A stretch of DNA of 64,000 bases, taken from contig NC_134418.1 in NCBI RefSeq assembly GCF_030867145.1, positions 59,557,682-59,621,681 of the forward strand. Reading direction: 5' to 3'. The position numbers were made by a program, and so were the translations under genes. The stretch's first letter is position 1; each line of letters starts with the position of its first letter. The notes beneath the pieces are model-generated. The model searched no databases. It was not told where the DNA came from and saw nothing but the letters and a program-made list of their open reading frames with translations. Positions 37,401 through 46,665 of this stretch are shown one piece after another. This stretch comes from Opisthocomus hoazin. Its lineage: Eukaryota; Chordata; Aves; Opisthocomiformes; Opisthocomidae.

Positions 37401-40400
37401 AGAAAGATGAGGAGCTACTGGAAAGAGTCCAGTGGAGGGCTATGAAGATGATGAGGGGACTGAAGCATCTCTCCTATGAGGAAAGGCTGAAGGAATTGGG
37501 CTTGTTTAGCCTGAGAAGAGAAGGCTGAGAGGGGACCTTAGAAATGCTTATAAATATCTGAAGGGTGGGTGTCAGGAGGATGGGGCCAGACTCTTTTCAG
37601 TGGTGCCCAGCGACAGGACAAGGGGCAATGGGCACAAACTGAAGCACAGGAAGTTCCGTCTGAACATGAGGAAAAACTTCTTCCCTCTGAGGGTGATGGA
37701 GCACTGGAACAGGCTGCCCAGGGAGGTGGTGGAGTCTCCTTCTCCGGAGATATTCAAAAGCCACTTGGACACGGTCCTGTGCACCCTGCTCTAGGTGACC
37801 CTGCTTTTGCAGGGGGGTTGGACTAAATGATCCACAGAGGTCCCTTCTAACCCTTACCATTCTGTGATTCTAATTTCATTCATTTTTTTAATTAAAAAAA
37901 TTTCACAAGGAATCCACAGGGAAGTTCATAGAAGATCACGAGACTTTGTTTACAACTTTGCATCCAGAAGGATTCACAATAGAAACACCTGATTTCTTTC
38001 AATAGAAAAGGATCTCATCAGAAACGACTGGACACTAAAAAGGGCCGCAGCTATAAAAGGTTGGAGTGCTAATCCTGTAAGAGATGATGTTGCTGGTATT
38101 AACAATAGTTATATACAAACACCAGAACCTCTGGTGCAGAAGGAGGAGGGGATACTGTACCCAGGGCACAGCTCTGCAGTGCGCAAGCTTCTCCCCTTGT
38201 CTGTGTGCAGAGTGGTGCTGAGTCTCCTTCCCCTTCCTTTAAACTGTGTGTGCCTGTAATATTGGGTTCAAAGTCTATTTCTGTTTCAGTCAGAGAAATA
38301 CAGTTTGACTGAAAGCAGAAGCGTGATCACAGCAGTTTCTGGCATTTGTATAGACGTAATTGTATACTCTTTCTCCTTATCTGTTCACCACAAGTTGCCA
38401 CTAAACTTGGCATCTCACACAGTTTTAACTCTGAATTTAGATGGCTGCCTGTTTGAAAGGCCAGCTGGCTGATAAATTACTTTGAGAGACTCCAGACCGT
38501 TAACCCTGTGGAAGACAAGATCCATGTGAAAATCAATACAGGCAGGGTATTACTGCTTTGGCTCTAGAACGTGCTCTGTGGACCATCCACACAGCAGAAT
38601 AATATAATGAATATTTAAAGATCAAAGTGTCATCCTGTGGAACACCTGTTAGGCAAAATTCGCTTTGGGATTAACTGCCCAAGTAAGCAACAGTCAAAGG
38701 TCAGATCTGTCCTGATGTGATGAGGATGGTATCAGCATGCATGCTTGGCAGGACCTACAGCTGAGAAGGTAACACTGTGTTTGGGGTGGAACTCCATAAC
38801 GCTCTCTCTCTCACTTCTGTGCAAAAGAAACGTACATTGAGAAAATCTGTTAAGTAGTCATTTTCATAAGGGAGGCGTATTCAGTTTGAGGTTGCTCATA
38901 AGTGCGCTCTTACCTTATTTCCAAAAGGCCTTTTACTAGGATTTTAAAATAGAAGTCACATAAGTTTTAAAAATGTTGTGTTTAAATCTGCTCTCCCTTT
39001 ACACATAAAAGGCCAGTGACTAATGAAACTTTACTACTATGCAAAAAAACCAAACCAACCAAAACCCAACAACAAAACCCCACCCACTTATTTGGGAAAA
39101 TAATGTTATTTTAAAATGCAGTTTTAAATTTTTGTTGAGAAGTTTGCACTGGTCTTCTTGCCTAAATATGCTGCCTCAGAGAAAAATCCCTCAAATGTTA
39201 CCGTGTTGTTCTTGCTCAGCTTAAAAAGTAGAAATGGATGTGAGACAATAATACAAGATCTTAGTGCCAAAGTGACGGTATTATACATAGACTTTGGGGT
39301 TTTTTTCTCCTCCTGACTGTTACAGATGGTTCAATCAGTAAAAACTGTCAGGTTACTTGGATATTCCGCTGTGAATATGGTCACTCAAAATTTGTTCCAA
39401 TTGCATGAACACAGGTAAAATTTTAAAAAGCTGTGGAAAATTTAGCATCTGCACACAGACAACCAGGAAGATGAATAAATAAACACCTGTGCAAATAGTC
39501 TGCCCTCCCCATCAAGCCTGCCTGATGACACAAATACAAGTAAACGGGACTAAAAAGAAACCCAAACAGCCCTGTGGTTAGATGTTAATAGATGCACTTC
39601 AGCTGAATTTAAGTATTTGTCAGAGGGGAATCCTTCTACTTATCTTGTTTAGAAAAAATCTTTTAAGCAGTTCTTTGAAATTTGTGGGTAAATCAAGGTG
39701 GGAGACATAGCTCATTCAGCAAGACGCTGTAAAGGGCAGTGACCCTTAGCTTAAGTTTTGGTTGTCTTCTGAGTGATAACTGGGGGAGGAAACTGTTGAT
39801 AGAAAACATAATACTATACTTACCTTCTTGCCTTGTTAAAACAAGAAATTAAGGCTTTACAAACACCCATCTGTTTGAAGCCGCTAGCAAGTCCTTCAAA
39901 AAGCTGAGTTGTCTTAACTCTTTCATTTTGAACCATGGTGCATACCTTGCATATTGGGCTGTTTCTGAAAGTCCTTCCAAATGTCATGGTTATTTGACCC
40001 AAGTTAGAGTCTTGTATTTACTACAAAAAAACCCAGAAATATGCCCTGTACTTTGATACTTGTCAGACTGAAAATCACCTGTAGTGTAGAAATTGCATGG
40101 GGTTCCTGATTCAGATTTCCCTCAAGAAACACATGAAGAAAGATAGAGGACAGTCCTCCCCTGCTTCAGAGCCACTTCTGCTGGGTGCCCTTGGCCTTGC
40201 ACACCCTCCTGTCTCAAATGCATGCACACTTCTGGGACGTTTTTCTAATTATTTCATTTCTTCTACCAAAAAATCCTGCATGCTCCCCTTTTTTGGGTTC
40301 CTCATCACTGATTTGACTAGTGATCTCAGTTTCAGAGTCTGTAATTGCTGTAATTTATCCATTCTTGTTACTTTAACTTTGTCCTAAATCACATCGAATC

Positions 40401-43400
40401 TCGTTATCCCATAGTGTAAGCATATTTGTGTTGTCAGTGCACGCTGTTAGAGGACCATGCTAATCTTCCTGCTGTTTGGAGTAGAAGAGTCTGCTGGGCC
40501 CATGAAAGCACGTCTTGAGATAGGCGCACAGCCCTAGTGAGATTACCTTTGTTTCTTTTTGGAAAATACAGCATTTTCAGAAATCAGCCTGTTCTTTAGA
40601 TCAGATTGCACTGGTGACAGCATAGGCAGGGCTTTTCTGACCTTGCTAAGAGAAGGAGGAGAAAGAAATGAGGCACAAAAGTGCCCCAGAGAACTGAAAC
40701 TTATCAGAGCACACAGCCTTGCCCTAAGGATCTGCCCACCTAGTCACCAGTGGGGTTCCCCCGTGGTGTAAGCCGGTGGCTGCCACAGTACAAGCCATGT
40801 CTATGCTGGCCGTACCACTGCAGCTATGCTAACTATCACAACTCCAGAACAGGGCACACTCGCGTTACGGTTTCTTCTCTCATGAAGATCTCTGTGTAGT
40901 TAATGTAGTGACTAGACCTCCCTACACAGTGGTGATGAGTATGTTACAGCAATGTTTGGGGTGGGAAACTCCCTCTTCAGGTAACAGCAGCATCCTCAAA
41001 ATGTTAATTTGTTCTTTTCTTTAACAACCCAAGATATTTCAAAAGAAAATGTTACTGAAACTTTGTTTCTGTGTCCCCTGCAGATCAGAGTGCCCTTGGG
41101 TATGGTATCTGTCACTTCTGATAATGCTTTTGACAAAAAAACATACGGATATTTTCCAAAACATTTCTGCCTGTGTAAACAGGGGCTGGTGAACAAACCT
41201 GTAGCTGGCACCAGGTGGATTACTTTTTAACAATACCAGAATACACAAGGAACACCTACACTCATCCATGGTTAACCCAAGGATGAATGTTGAGTGACTT
41301 GGAGAACTCTCTTCTCAGCCATTTCTACGTGCAAACAGTGTAACACCCAGTAGAAACTTGCTTTTCTTCCTCGTAAAAATTTAAGATAGCTAGCGCCAGA
41401 AGAGAGCACAGCTAGAAGTTCTGACTGCCGTTTGGTTTTAGTGTCTGGAGTGATAATATCAGACAAAAGCAGCAGGCAGAGGTCACGCTTATTTTTTGTG
41501 TCCTTGTTGGACTGAGAAAATAGTTATCGCCTGCATAGATTTAGAAACTGTGAGCATGTTTGGCTTGGTCAGGCAATTCGAAGTTCCTTCTCTAGAGCAG
41601 GAAGAAGATTCTTAGTATTCAGCTGTGCGATCTGTCTGCTCCCTTCCCAGAAGCTTCCTCCCCCACCACAGAAAGTGCAGTAGTGCTTGTGCTCCTCAGT
41701 GAGTGACCGTCCCTGTGGAAAGCACCTCGGCTGCCTGAGCTGCAGGAGCCAAGCAGAAACACGGCAAATCTAATTCATCTCTCATTCATCTCTGAAAAGG
41801 AACAAAGATCCACATTAGAGTGGAGACAGTCCAGGCAGGCTCTCAGTAGGACTTCATTCCGATATTATTCAAAGCAGTTATTTACCCTGGGCTGTTATGG
41901 GGAGGGGGTTTGTGGTGGTAGATGTTGGCAAGTTTTGCACTTTTTTTTAATTAAAAAAAATCTTTTATCCCAATGAGCTGAATTTTCTTACACTTTGAAA
42001 CTATACGCTAGCCTCAAAGACACATTCCCATTCTTAGATAAAAGGAGTAGTACGCTATACTGCTTGTTGGAGTGAGCAGGACAGCACTGATTTATCTCCT
42101 TTGGATGGATGCAATGCTCTTCACGTGCCTGTACTCCAAAAATGACTTTACAAAACAGCCTCACTAGTCCTCTGTTCTCTGCATACTGGATTTCAGTAAC
42201 TTCCAGATCATATCTGTCAAGTTTGGTTTTGGGTTTGTTTTTTGTTTTTTTTTTTTACTTTTTTCCTAATATCAAACCCTAGAAGCATTACCTATCATCA
42301 GAAAGTCGCAAATGGCTCTCTGCTCCTCATGTCAGTATACGCAAAGTTTTGGCAACGTTTTTAATGGTGCACTAGTTGACAGAGCTCTAGATAACCTACA
42401 AAAGGGTGTCAATCCTAAAACAGAAGTTATAGGTGGCACACAACCAAAACTGGGATTTATTAGACATCCTTGCTATGTGTCACACTGAAACAATCATACA
42501 CCTATGTAAAGCACTTAGTTGGAATACAAGGGTGCCATTTCATAGGAGAAATAATTTAAAAATAGAAATATGAGGAAATAACATCAGTGTATCCAGCCTT
42601 AAAGTTCACATCTACTAACTGTAGGCTTTCACTAGTTCAGCTTCTGTTTTTCACTTCCATTTTCTCTCCCCCTTCTCTTAACTGCCTTTGTTCTGATTTT
42701 CACCCATTTCTTTTGCCCCCTGTCTAACCATTGTAATTTTGCCCAAGTCTACGTTAGAGATGGAGAAAAAAAATTCTTATGACCATTTGCCCTATTCCAT
42801 ACAAGTTCCTCAATTTCCCAATTTTATCATCATCTGCTCTAGGCCTGTGGCCAAGTTCTGTTACTAAAACTAAGTGCGAAGTGTATTGTTCAGTCTTACA
42901 AATACTATCTGTCATGGCATTGTCAAACCTGGAGCTGGAGGAACATAAAAGCTGTGCTGCCAGGGATGACAAAGAACGCTTGGACTGCAAAAAGAAAAAG
43001 GCTACAAAAAACTTGTTTCCTCTTGCCCCGTTCCTTCCACCGCCAAAAGACAAACAGTGTCGCCTAAACTATGCTATGCTGGGACGGAAGCTGTGTTACC
43101 AGACCAGCCAGTAGTTACTCGGATGACGAGATATTCCACATTCTCATCTCTTGCGCAAATAACATGAACTGCAATGTGGAATTCCCCAAACTCGCGTTAT
43201 ACGTGATCAGCTACGGGAGTTTCACACTGCACTGCGCAGGCTGTCCTTTTATCAGTAACAGCAATAAATGTGACCGGACAAAGGGTTAACTCCAGGAAGA
43301 GCCAGAGAGACCTTCAGAGAAGAATCACGTTGTCAGTTTCCTTTTCCTTTAAACCAACATGCTTATGTCTCTCTTCACAACCTTCAGTGCACCCTTTTAA

Positions 43401-46391
43401 GTATTTCAGTAGTTTTAGGGAAGAAGTTAATGAATGAGGTAACATGTTCTTAACATGTTCTGATTTTTATCTTCCTTTTCATTAGGGATTAGTTCCACCT
43501 ATAAACACCTTAACAATGAAGCTGACGGTAATCTGAATTTTCACTTTGAACTCTTGATTGTTTGACCACCCAAACTCTCCAAATAAATGTAAGCCACCAT
43601 CTTCCCTCTGACTGAATGAAATAGTTTTAAAAAAAAAGAAAATACGCCAAATCCATCACTCCTGGTTTCTTTTGTTGTGATGTAAAAGGTCAGAAAGTCC
43701 ATCTTTACAAATACTGAGGCTCGGGGGGGGGGGGGGGGGGGGATCTAATCTGATAAACAGCTGTAGATATATCTAGATCTTTCAGCGATTGTCGCCAATG
43801 ATAACTGGGATTGTTAAATCTTATTTCTTGACCTTTTTTTTGTGACAGATGGGATACCTCTAGAGCAGGGGTAAAACAAAGATGGGTTTTATATATTTTT
43901 TTTTTCTCCCTCCCTCCTGCCTGGTTCTCACCAGCTCAAATATTCTCACTGTAATTACAGAAGCATTAATCTAGAACAGCCCAGCAAATACCAGGTCAGC
44001 CAAACCTATCACAGAGTCAGATAGGTTTTACACATTACACCCGTCACCATCATTGGCAACTTTCCACTTTGATGACCAGATGACCTGGTAAACTATGAGG
44101 TTATCCCAGTATCCAACCACCTTTCTCTTATAAGTAAAAAAAAAAAGTCCTTCCCATTTCACACTTCTTCTAATCTTCTCAAGCTTCTTTGATTTTTTTT
44201 TTGCAGAGTAAAGCAGAAGCTCTAAAATAACCTGCTTCAAATTCCGCCTCTCCCCCTGCCCCGAGGTATGTGAGTGTCAAACTTGCTCCTCATCTGAATG
44301 ACCCTTGTCTCTGTTGGTCTTTACTATGGCAATGACATATATTCCTCACCAGAATTGGGTCTCAGTTGTGCTAGATACTATGTCGGCTGCAAGGGGAACT
44401 CAGCACTGTGACACAGAGCCAGGAACTAAGTTTAGGGTAAAAAAAAAAAACCCTTGTGGTGGCTTAGAATTTAATCTTATGGTGACACACCTACTTCTCA
44501 CAGCTGAAAAAGTATTTACATTAAGAGACCTTTTAGATTATGCTACCAGAATGCTTGGTATGCGAGGACTTAATTTTTCTCTCTAGCAAAAAGAAGACAA
44601 AAAAAAAAAAAAGGTGGCTTTAGTACTAGCTGGAAAAAGGGGCTTTGTTTAATGGTTTGCAGGGAATCTTTGCTTGGCATTGCTTATTTCACCTTCAGTG
44701 CCCTGAAGGAGATGCTTAGTATTTTGTGGTAGGATTAAAAGTTTGGCTTTTCCATTGACGTGGAAATAAAATAAAGAAGCTATAGCTTTAAAAATGCGTA
44801 TTTGTAGTTTTCCCTTCTGTCTGGTACCTCATCAGGCTGCAGTCCTACAACATCATCTATGAGGACAAACTCCTTGCCAACCAGCAAGGCTGTTTACAAG
44901 AAGAGGTTACTGGCATAAATCAACTCAGGCCATACAGTCTAAATGAACAGAAGTCTGGTAATTAGGAATCACGCTTCCCACAGCAGCTGCAACTCTTTTT
45001 TTCTTTCTGTAGATACTTTTTTAGGATAAGCATAATCTTACAGATGTAAAGGAAAAGTATATAATGGCCACTGGGTACCACTGTAAAGTGACTTCATTTC
45101 ATACTTCTTAGATGCTTCAGCAACAGGCATTTCAATACCAGTTTCTTCTAAACATGGGGAAATAACAGCAGTGTGGAGATAGTAATTCCAAGTCTGTTGC
45201 ACTCCAATTTCTTCACTAAGTGAATGAATCACAAAAATAAATGATGAGTTCTTCCTTATCCATAAGTACTTGGGGAAGCAGAGGGCCTTCACTTTTTTCA
45301 TCTATTCTTTGTGAATCCAGAGGTGACACCAGAGCCTTTTTGCTTTGTCAGTATCTTCACTGGCCTGTCTTCTCCTTTGTCTCCCCTTTGCTTTGCTGTC
45401 ACCAATCCTCCCGTCCCTACCCTCGCTGCGCCCACCCGTACAGCTCCTCCAGCCCACGTTTCTTCTCACCCACGGCAATGCTGCCAGCGAGAAAACAACC
45501 CAAGCTTTCCTCCTGTAAAACGCAAAACTAACTGGCAGACAAAATGGGTGAGCCACACCGGACAAGGGAGCAAGGCCTGTTGCAACCTTCGGCCTTCCTG
45601 TCTGCTCCTCGGGTTTTGCTTCTGAGGGTGATGTCCTCGTAACGGCTGCGAACCATCCGCTGCTCTTGTGCCCGAGGCGCCCCGGGGAAGCCTGCTGCCT
45701 CCCAGGGCGCAGCAAGCAGCTGCCACCATGGCAGCCAGATGGCCACCCTCCGGGCCAGGGCCCAGGCCAGGCTGAGAGGTGGCCGAGGCGACAGGACGGG
45801 CAGCTCTGAGGGCAAGCTCTGGGGCCAGAGCTCCCTTGAGATGCAGGGATGCGAGGCGCACAGCCCGGGCTCTTCCAAATGGAGGAGGTGTCAGCGTCGC
45901 AGAGCTGCTCTGGGGGCAGCAGCAGCCCCCTAACTCTCCACTGTATTTGAGACGCCTGCCCGCGCTCTAGTTTTTTGAACTATTATTTGTTTCTCCCACT
46001 CACCTGCGGCCCGCCAGCATCCTCCGTACGCGGGAGCCTGCCGGCCTCTGACACCCGCCACAGCGGTGAGGCGCCGGGCTTCCCTGAGGGGCTGCCCACC
46101 ACACGCGGAGCCCCTCGGCGGGCTCGTTACAATAACCCCCCGCTGGCCTTCTTCCTCACCTCCTCACCAAACGCAGCAGCGAGAACCAGCAGCTCCCACC
46201 CCGTTCAGCTCCCGTGGGGCGACCCGGGCCCGCCCGAGGGCTGCCACTTCGCGCGGGACCCCCCGCGCCCCGCCGTCGCCCCCGGGGCCGGGCGGGGGCC
46301 GCCATTTCGCGCGGGGTCCGGCCGCTTACCCCAGCGCCTCCAGCTCCTCGCCCAGCGGCGCGGCGGGACGCGGCTCCCGGCGCTGGGTCAT
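22406..46391 (-). CDS. DAPP1: DAPP1 (Bam32), dual adaptor of phosphotyrosine and 3-phosphoinositides, complete
   Basis: Spliced minus-strand CDS: 46391-46330, 36581-36459, 33172-33039, 28038-27908, 25825-25778, 25540-25478, 23656-23571, 22984-22897, 22456-22406. That is 786 nt, 261 residues plus TAG, all GT-AG with matching phases. SH2 domain at about 22-106, with the phosphotyrosine-binding Arg at 48 (SYLLRKS). Linker Tyr126 (EEPSIYESV) is the equivalent of the mammalian Src-family site Tyr139. PH domain at about 151-250 with the PIP3-binding pattern K160, K169-x-R171 and the invariant Trp237. The adaptor is known to move to the membrane on PI3K activation in B cells. The N-terminus (21 residues before WYH) is shorter than I recall for mammals (about 34 of 280), and the C-terminal 9-10 residues differ. 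It is cytosolic, with no signal peptide. Confidence 0.96.
22457..23570 (-). other. DAPP1 introns 7 and 8 around exon 8
   Basis: 22457-22896 and 22985-23570. Non-coding on both strands; no repeats recognised. Confidence 0.8.
22897..22984 (-). CDS. DAPP1: DAPP1 coding exon 8: PH C-terminal helix
   Basis: Acceptor TTTACTTACAG, donor GTAAGA. It encodes [15 protein letters not shown] and [14 protein letters not shown], including the invariant PH-domain Trp237. Confidence 0.95.
23571..23656 (-). CDS. DAPP1: DAPP1 coding exon 7: PH middle
   Basis: Too short for a long open frame; found by matching the family. Acceptor TTTTCAAG, donor GTAAGT. It encodes [20 protein letters not shown] then SQERVNCF, leaving two bases of Cys216. 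Confidence 0.93.
23657..25477 (-). other. DAPP1 intron 6
   Basis: About 1.8 kb, with no gene or repeat family that I can name. Confidence 0.8.
25478..25540 (-). CDS. DAPP1: DAPP1 coding exon 6: PH strands 2-3
   Basis: Acceptor GATCTTTCAG, donor GTAAGT. It encodes [20 protein letters not shown] and Thr, 21 whole codons, with the K-x-R phosphoinositide motif. Confidence 0.96.
25778..25825 (-). CDS. DAPP1: DAPP1 coding exon 5: start of PH domain
   Basis: Acceptor CTTCACAG, donor GTAAGG. It encodes [16 protein letters not shown], 16 whole codons, the first PH strand and the first phosphoinositide-contact Lys. Confidence 0.96.
25826..27907 (-). other. DAPP1 intron 4
   Basis: About 2.1 kb of intron. 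Frames on either strand are short. Nothing is recognised. Confidence 0.8.
27908..28038 (-). CDS. DAPP1: DAPP1 coding exon 4: linker with Tyr126
   Basis: Acceptor CGCTCCAG, donor GTAAGT. It encodes [20 protein letters not shown] and on to DLVPNAPS. Tyr126 corresponds to the known Src-family phosphorylation site. Confidence 0.97.
30209..31095 (-). mobile_element. CR1 LINE, minus strand (sense to DAPP1)
   Basis: On the plus strand it starts with the antisense CR1 tail (TAGAATCATAGAATGGGTTG then GGTTGGAAGGGACCTT) and runs through antisense ORF2. Broken minus-strand frames show [29 protein letters not shown] and RDIRGMEH-like CR1 text, in a subfamily close to the copy at 6958-7956. It is 5'-truncated with stops and frameshifts. 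Confidence 0.93.
32067..32082 (+). repeat. G16 homopolymer
   Basis: Sixteen G residues (C-run in the DAPP1 sense direction). Confidence 0.85.
33039..33172 (-). CDS. DAPP1: DAPP1 coding exon 3: SH2 C-half
   Basis: Acceptor GTTTTGTTTTAG, donor GTAAGG. It encodes residues 63-106, including [12 protein letters not shown] and [11 protein letters not shown]. Confidence 0.96.
33173..36458 (-). other. DAPP1 intron 2
   Basis: About 3.3 kb of AT-rich intron. No repeat or gene recognised. Confidence 0.8.
36459..36581 (-). CDS. DAPP1: DAPP1 coding exon 2: SH2 N-half
   Basis: Acceptor CTTCCCAG, donor GTATGG. It encodes residues 22-61, from [16 protein letters not shown] to DLYSLSV. It carries the SH2 beta-B arginine (SYLLRKS, Arg48) that binds phosphotyrosine. 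Confidence 0.96.
37303..37878 (+). mobile_element. CR1 LINE, plus strand (antisense to DAPP1)
   Basis: 5'-truncated ORF2 end: [54 protein letters not shown], then the CR1 tail (GGTTGGACTAAATGATCCAC, CCTTCTAACCCTTACCATTC, TGTGATTC). Its wording (FWAPHFKKD) differs from the other two long copies, suggesting another CR1 subfamily. Confidence 0.93.
39042..39087 (+). repeat. A/C low-complexity tract
   Basis: (CAAA)- and (CCAA)-like run with A and C residues only over most of its length. Confidence 0.7.
40424..40470 (-). pseudogene. Degenerate U6 snRNA pseudogene
   Basis: Plus-strand ACCATGCTAATCTTC at 40454-40468 is the reverse complement of the U6 core GAAGATTAGCATGG with one base changed at its end. 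It is preceded by ATTTGTGTTGTCA, close to the reverse complement of the U6 segment TGACACGCAAAT. An insertion separates the two parts and the U6 5' end is not recognisable, so it is a dead, partial copy. Confidence 0.5.
43723..43742 (+). repeat. G20 homopolymer
   Basis: Twenty G residues preceded by TC and followed by ATCTAATC. Confidence 0.85.
46330..46391 (-). CDS. DAPP1: DAPP1 coding exon 1
   Basis: ATG at 46391-46389 with A at -3. It encodes [20 protein letters not shown] plus two bases of Gly21, then donor GTAAGC. It lies in the CpG island, and its phase fits the next exon exactly (Gly then WYH). The peptide differs from mammals, so the start rests on the frame, the donor and the island. 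Confidence 0.85.
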
Positions 46392-46464
46392 CGTCCCGCC
46401 GCCGCCCTCCACTCTCCGCCCCGCCGGGGGACGCCGGCTGCCGCGGCCGGCTCGGCGGGCCGCT

Positions 46465-46473
46465 GAGGAAGTG
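46465..46473 (+). promoter_or_regulatory. PU.1/ETS-type site GAGGAAGTG
   Basis: Matches the PU.1 core GAGGAAGT, about 75 bases upstream of the DAPP1 ATG. It is plausible for a gene expressed in B and myeloid cells. Function is inferred. Confidence 0.5.
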
Positions 46474-46503
46474 GGCGGCCGGGGGCGGTGGCGGGGCGGC
46501 ACC

Positions 46504-46540
46504 GCCTCACCTCACCTCAGCTCGGCTCGGCTCGCCTCCC
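46504..46540 (+). repeat. Pentameric CTCAC/CTCAG/CTCGG tandem run
   Basis: About seven imperfect five-base units upstream of the DAPP1 promoter. Confidence 0.7.
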
Positions 46541-46665
46541 GGGGCGGGCGCGTCCCGCCTCGCCGCCGCCGAGCGCCCCGGCGGGGGGAGAACGGCCGGG
46601 GCGAGGGAGCGACCCACCGCCCCCCGGGGCTCTTCGGGGCCGCGGTGCTGCCGAACAGGCAATGA

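Larger units (their letters stand above)
36582..46329 (-). other. DAPP1 intron 1
   Basis: About 9.7 kb. It contains a CR1 (37303-37878), a CA/A-rich tract (39042-39087), a U6-like pseudogene (about 40424-40470), a G20 run (43723-43742) and an unexplained open patch (44826-45301). Large first introns often hold enhancers, but I see no specific one. Confidence 0.8.
45980..46665 (-). promoter_or_regulatory. CpG island, DAPP1 promoter and exon 1
   Basis: Extremely GC- and CpG-rich block around the DAPP1 ATG (46391-46389), with GC boxes (GGGGCGG, GGGCGG) and no TATA box upstream of the ATG. A milder CpG-rich shoulder extends on both sides (about 45640-47500). Long overlapping open frames on both strands are a by-product of base composition. 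Confidence 0.85.
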
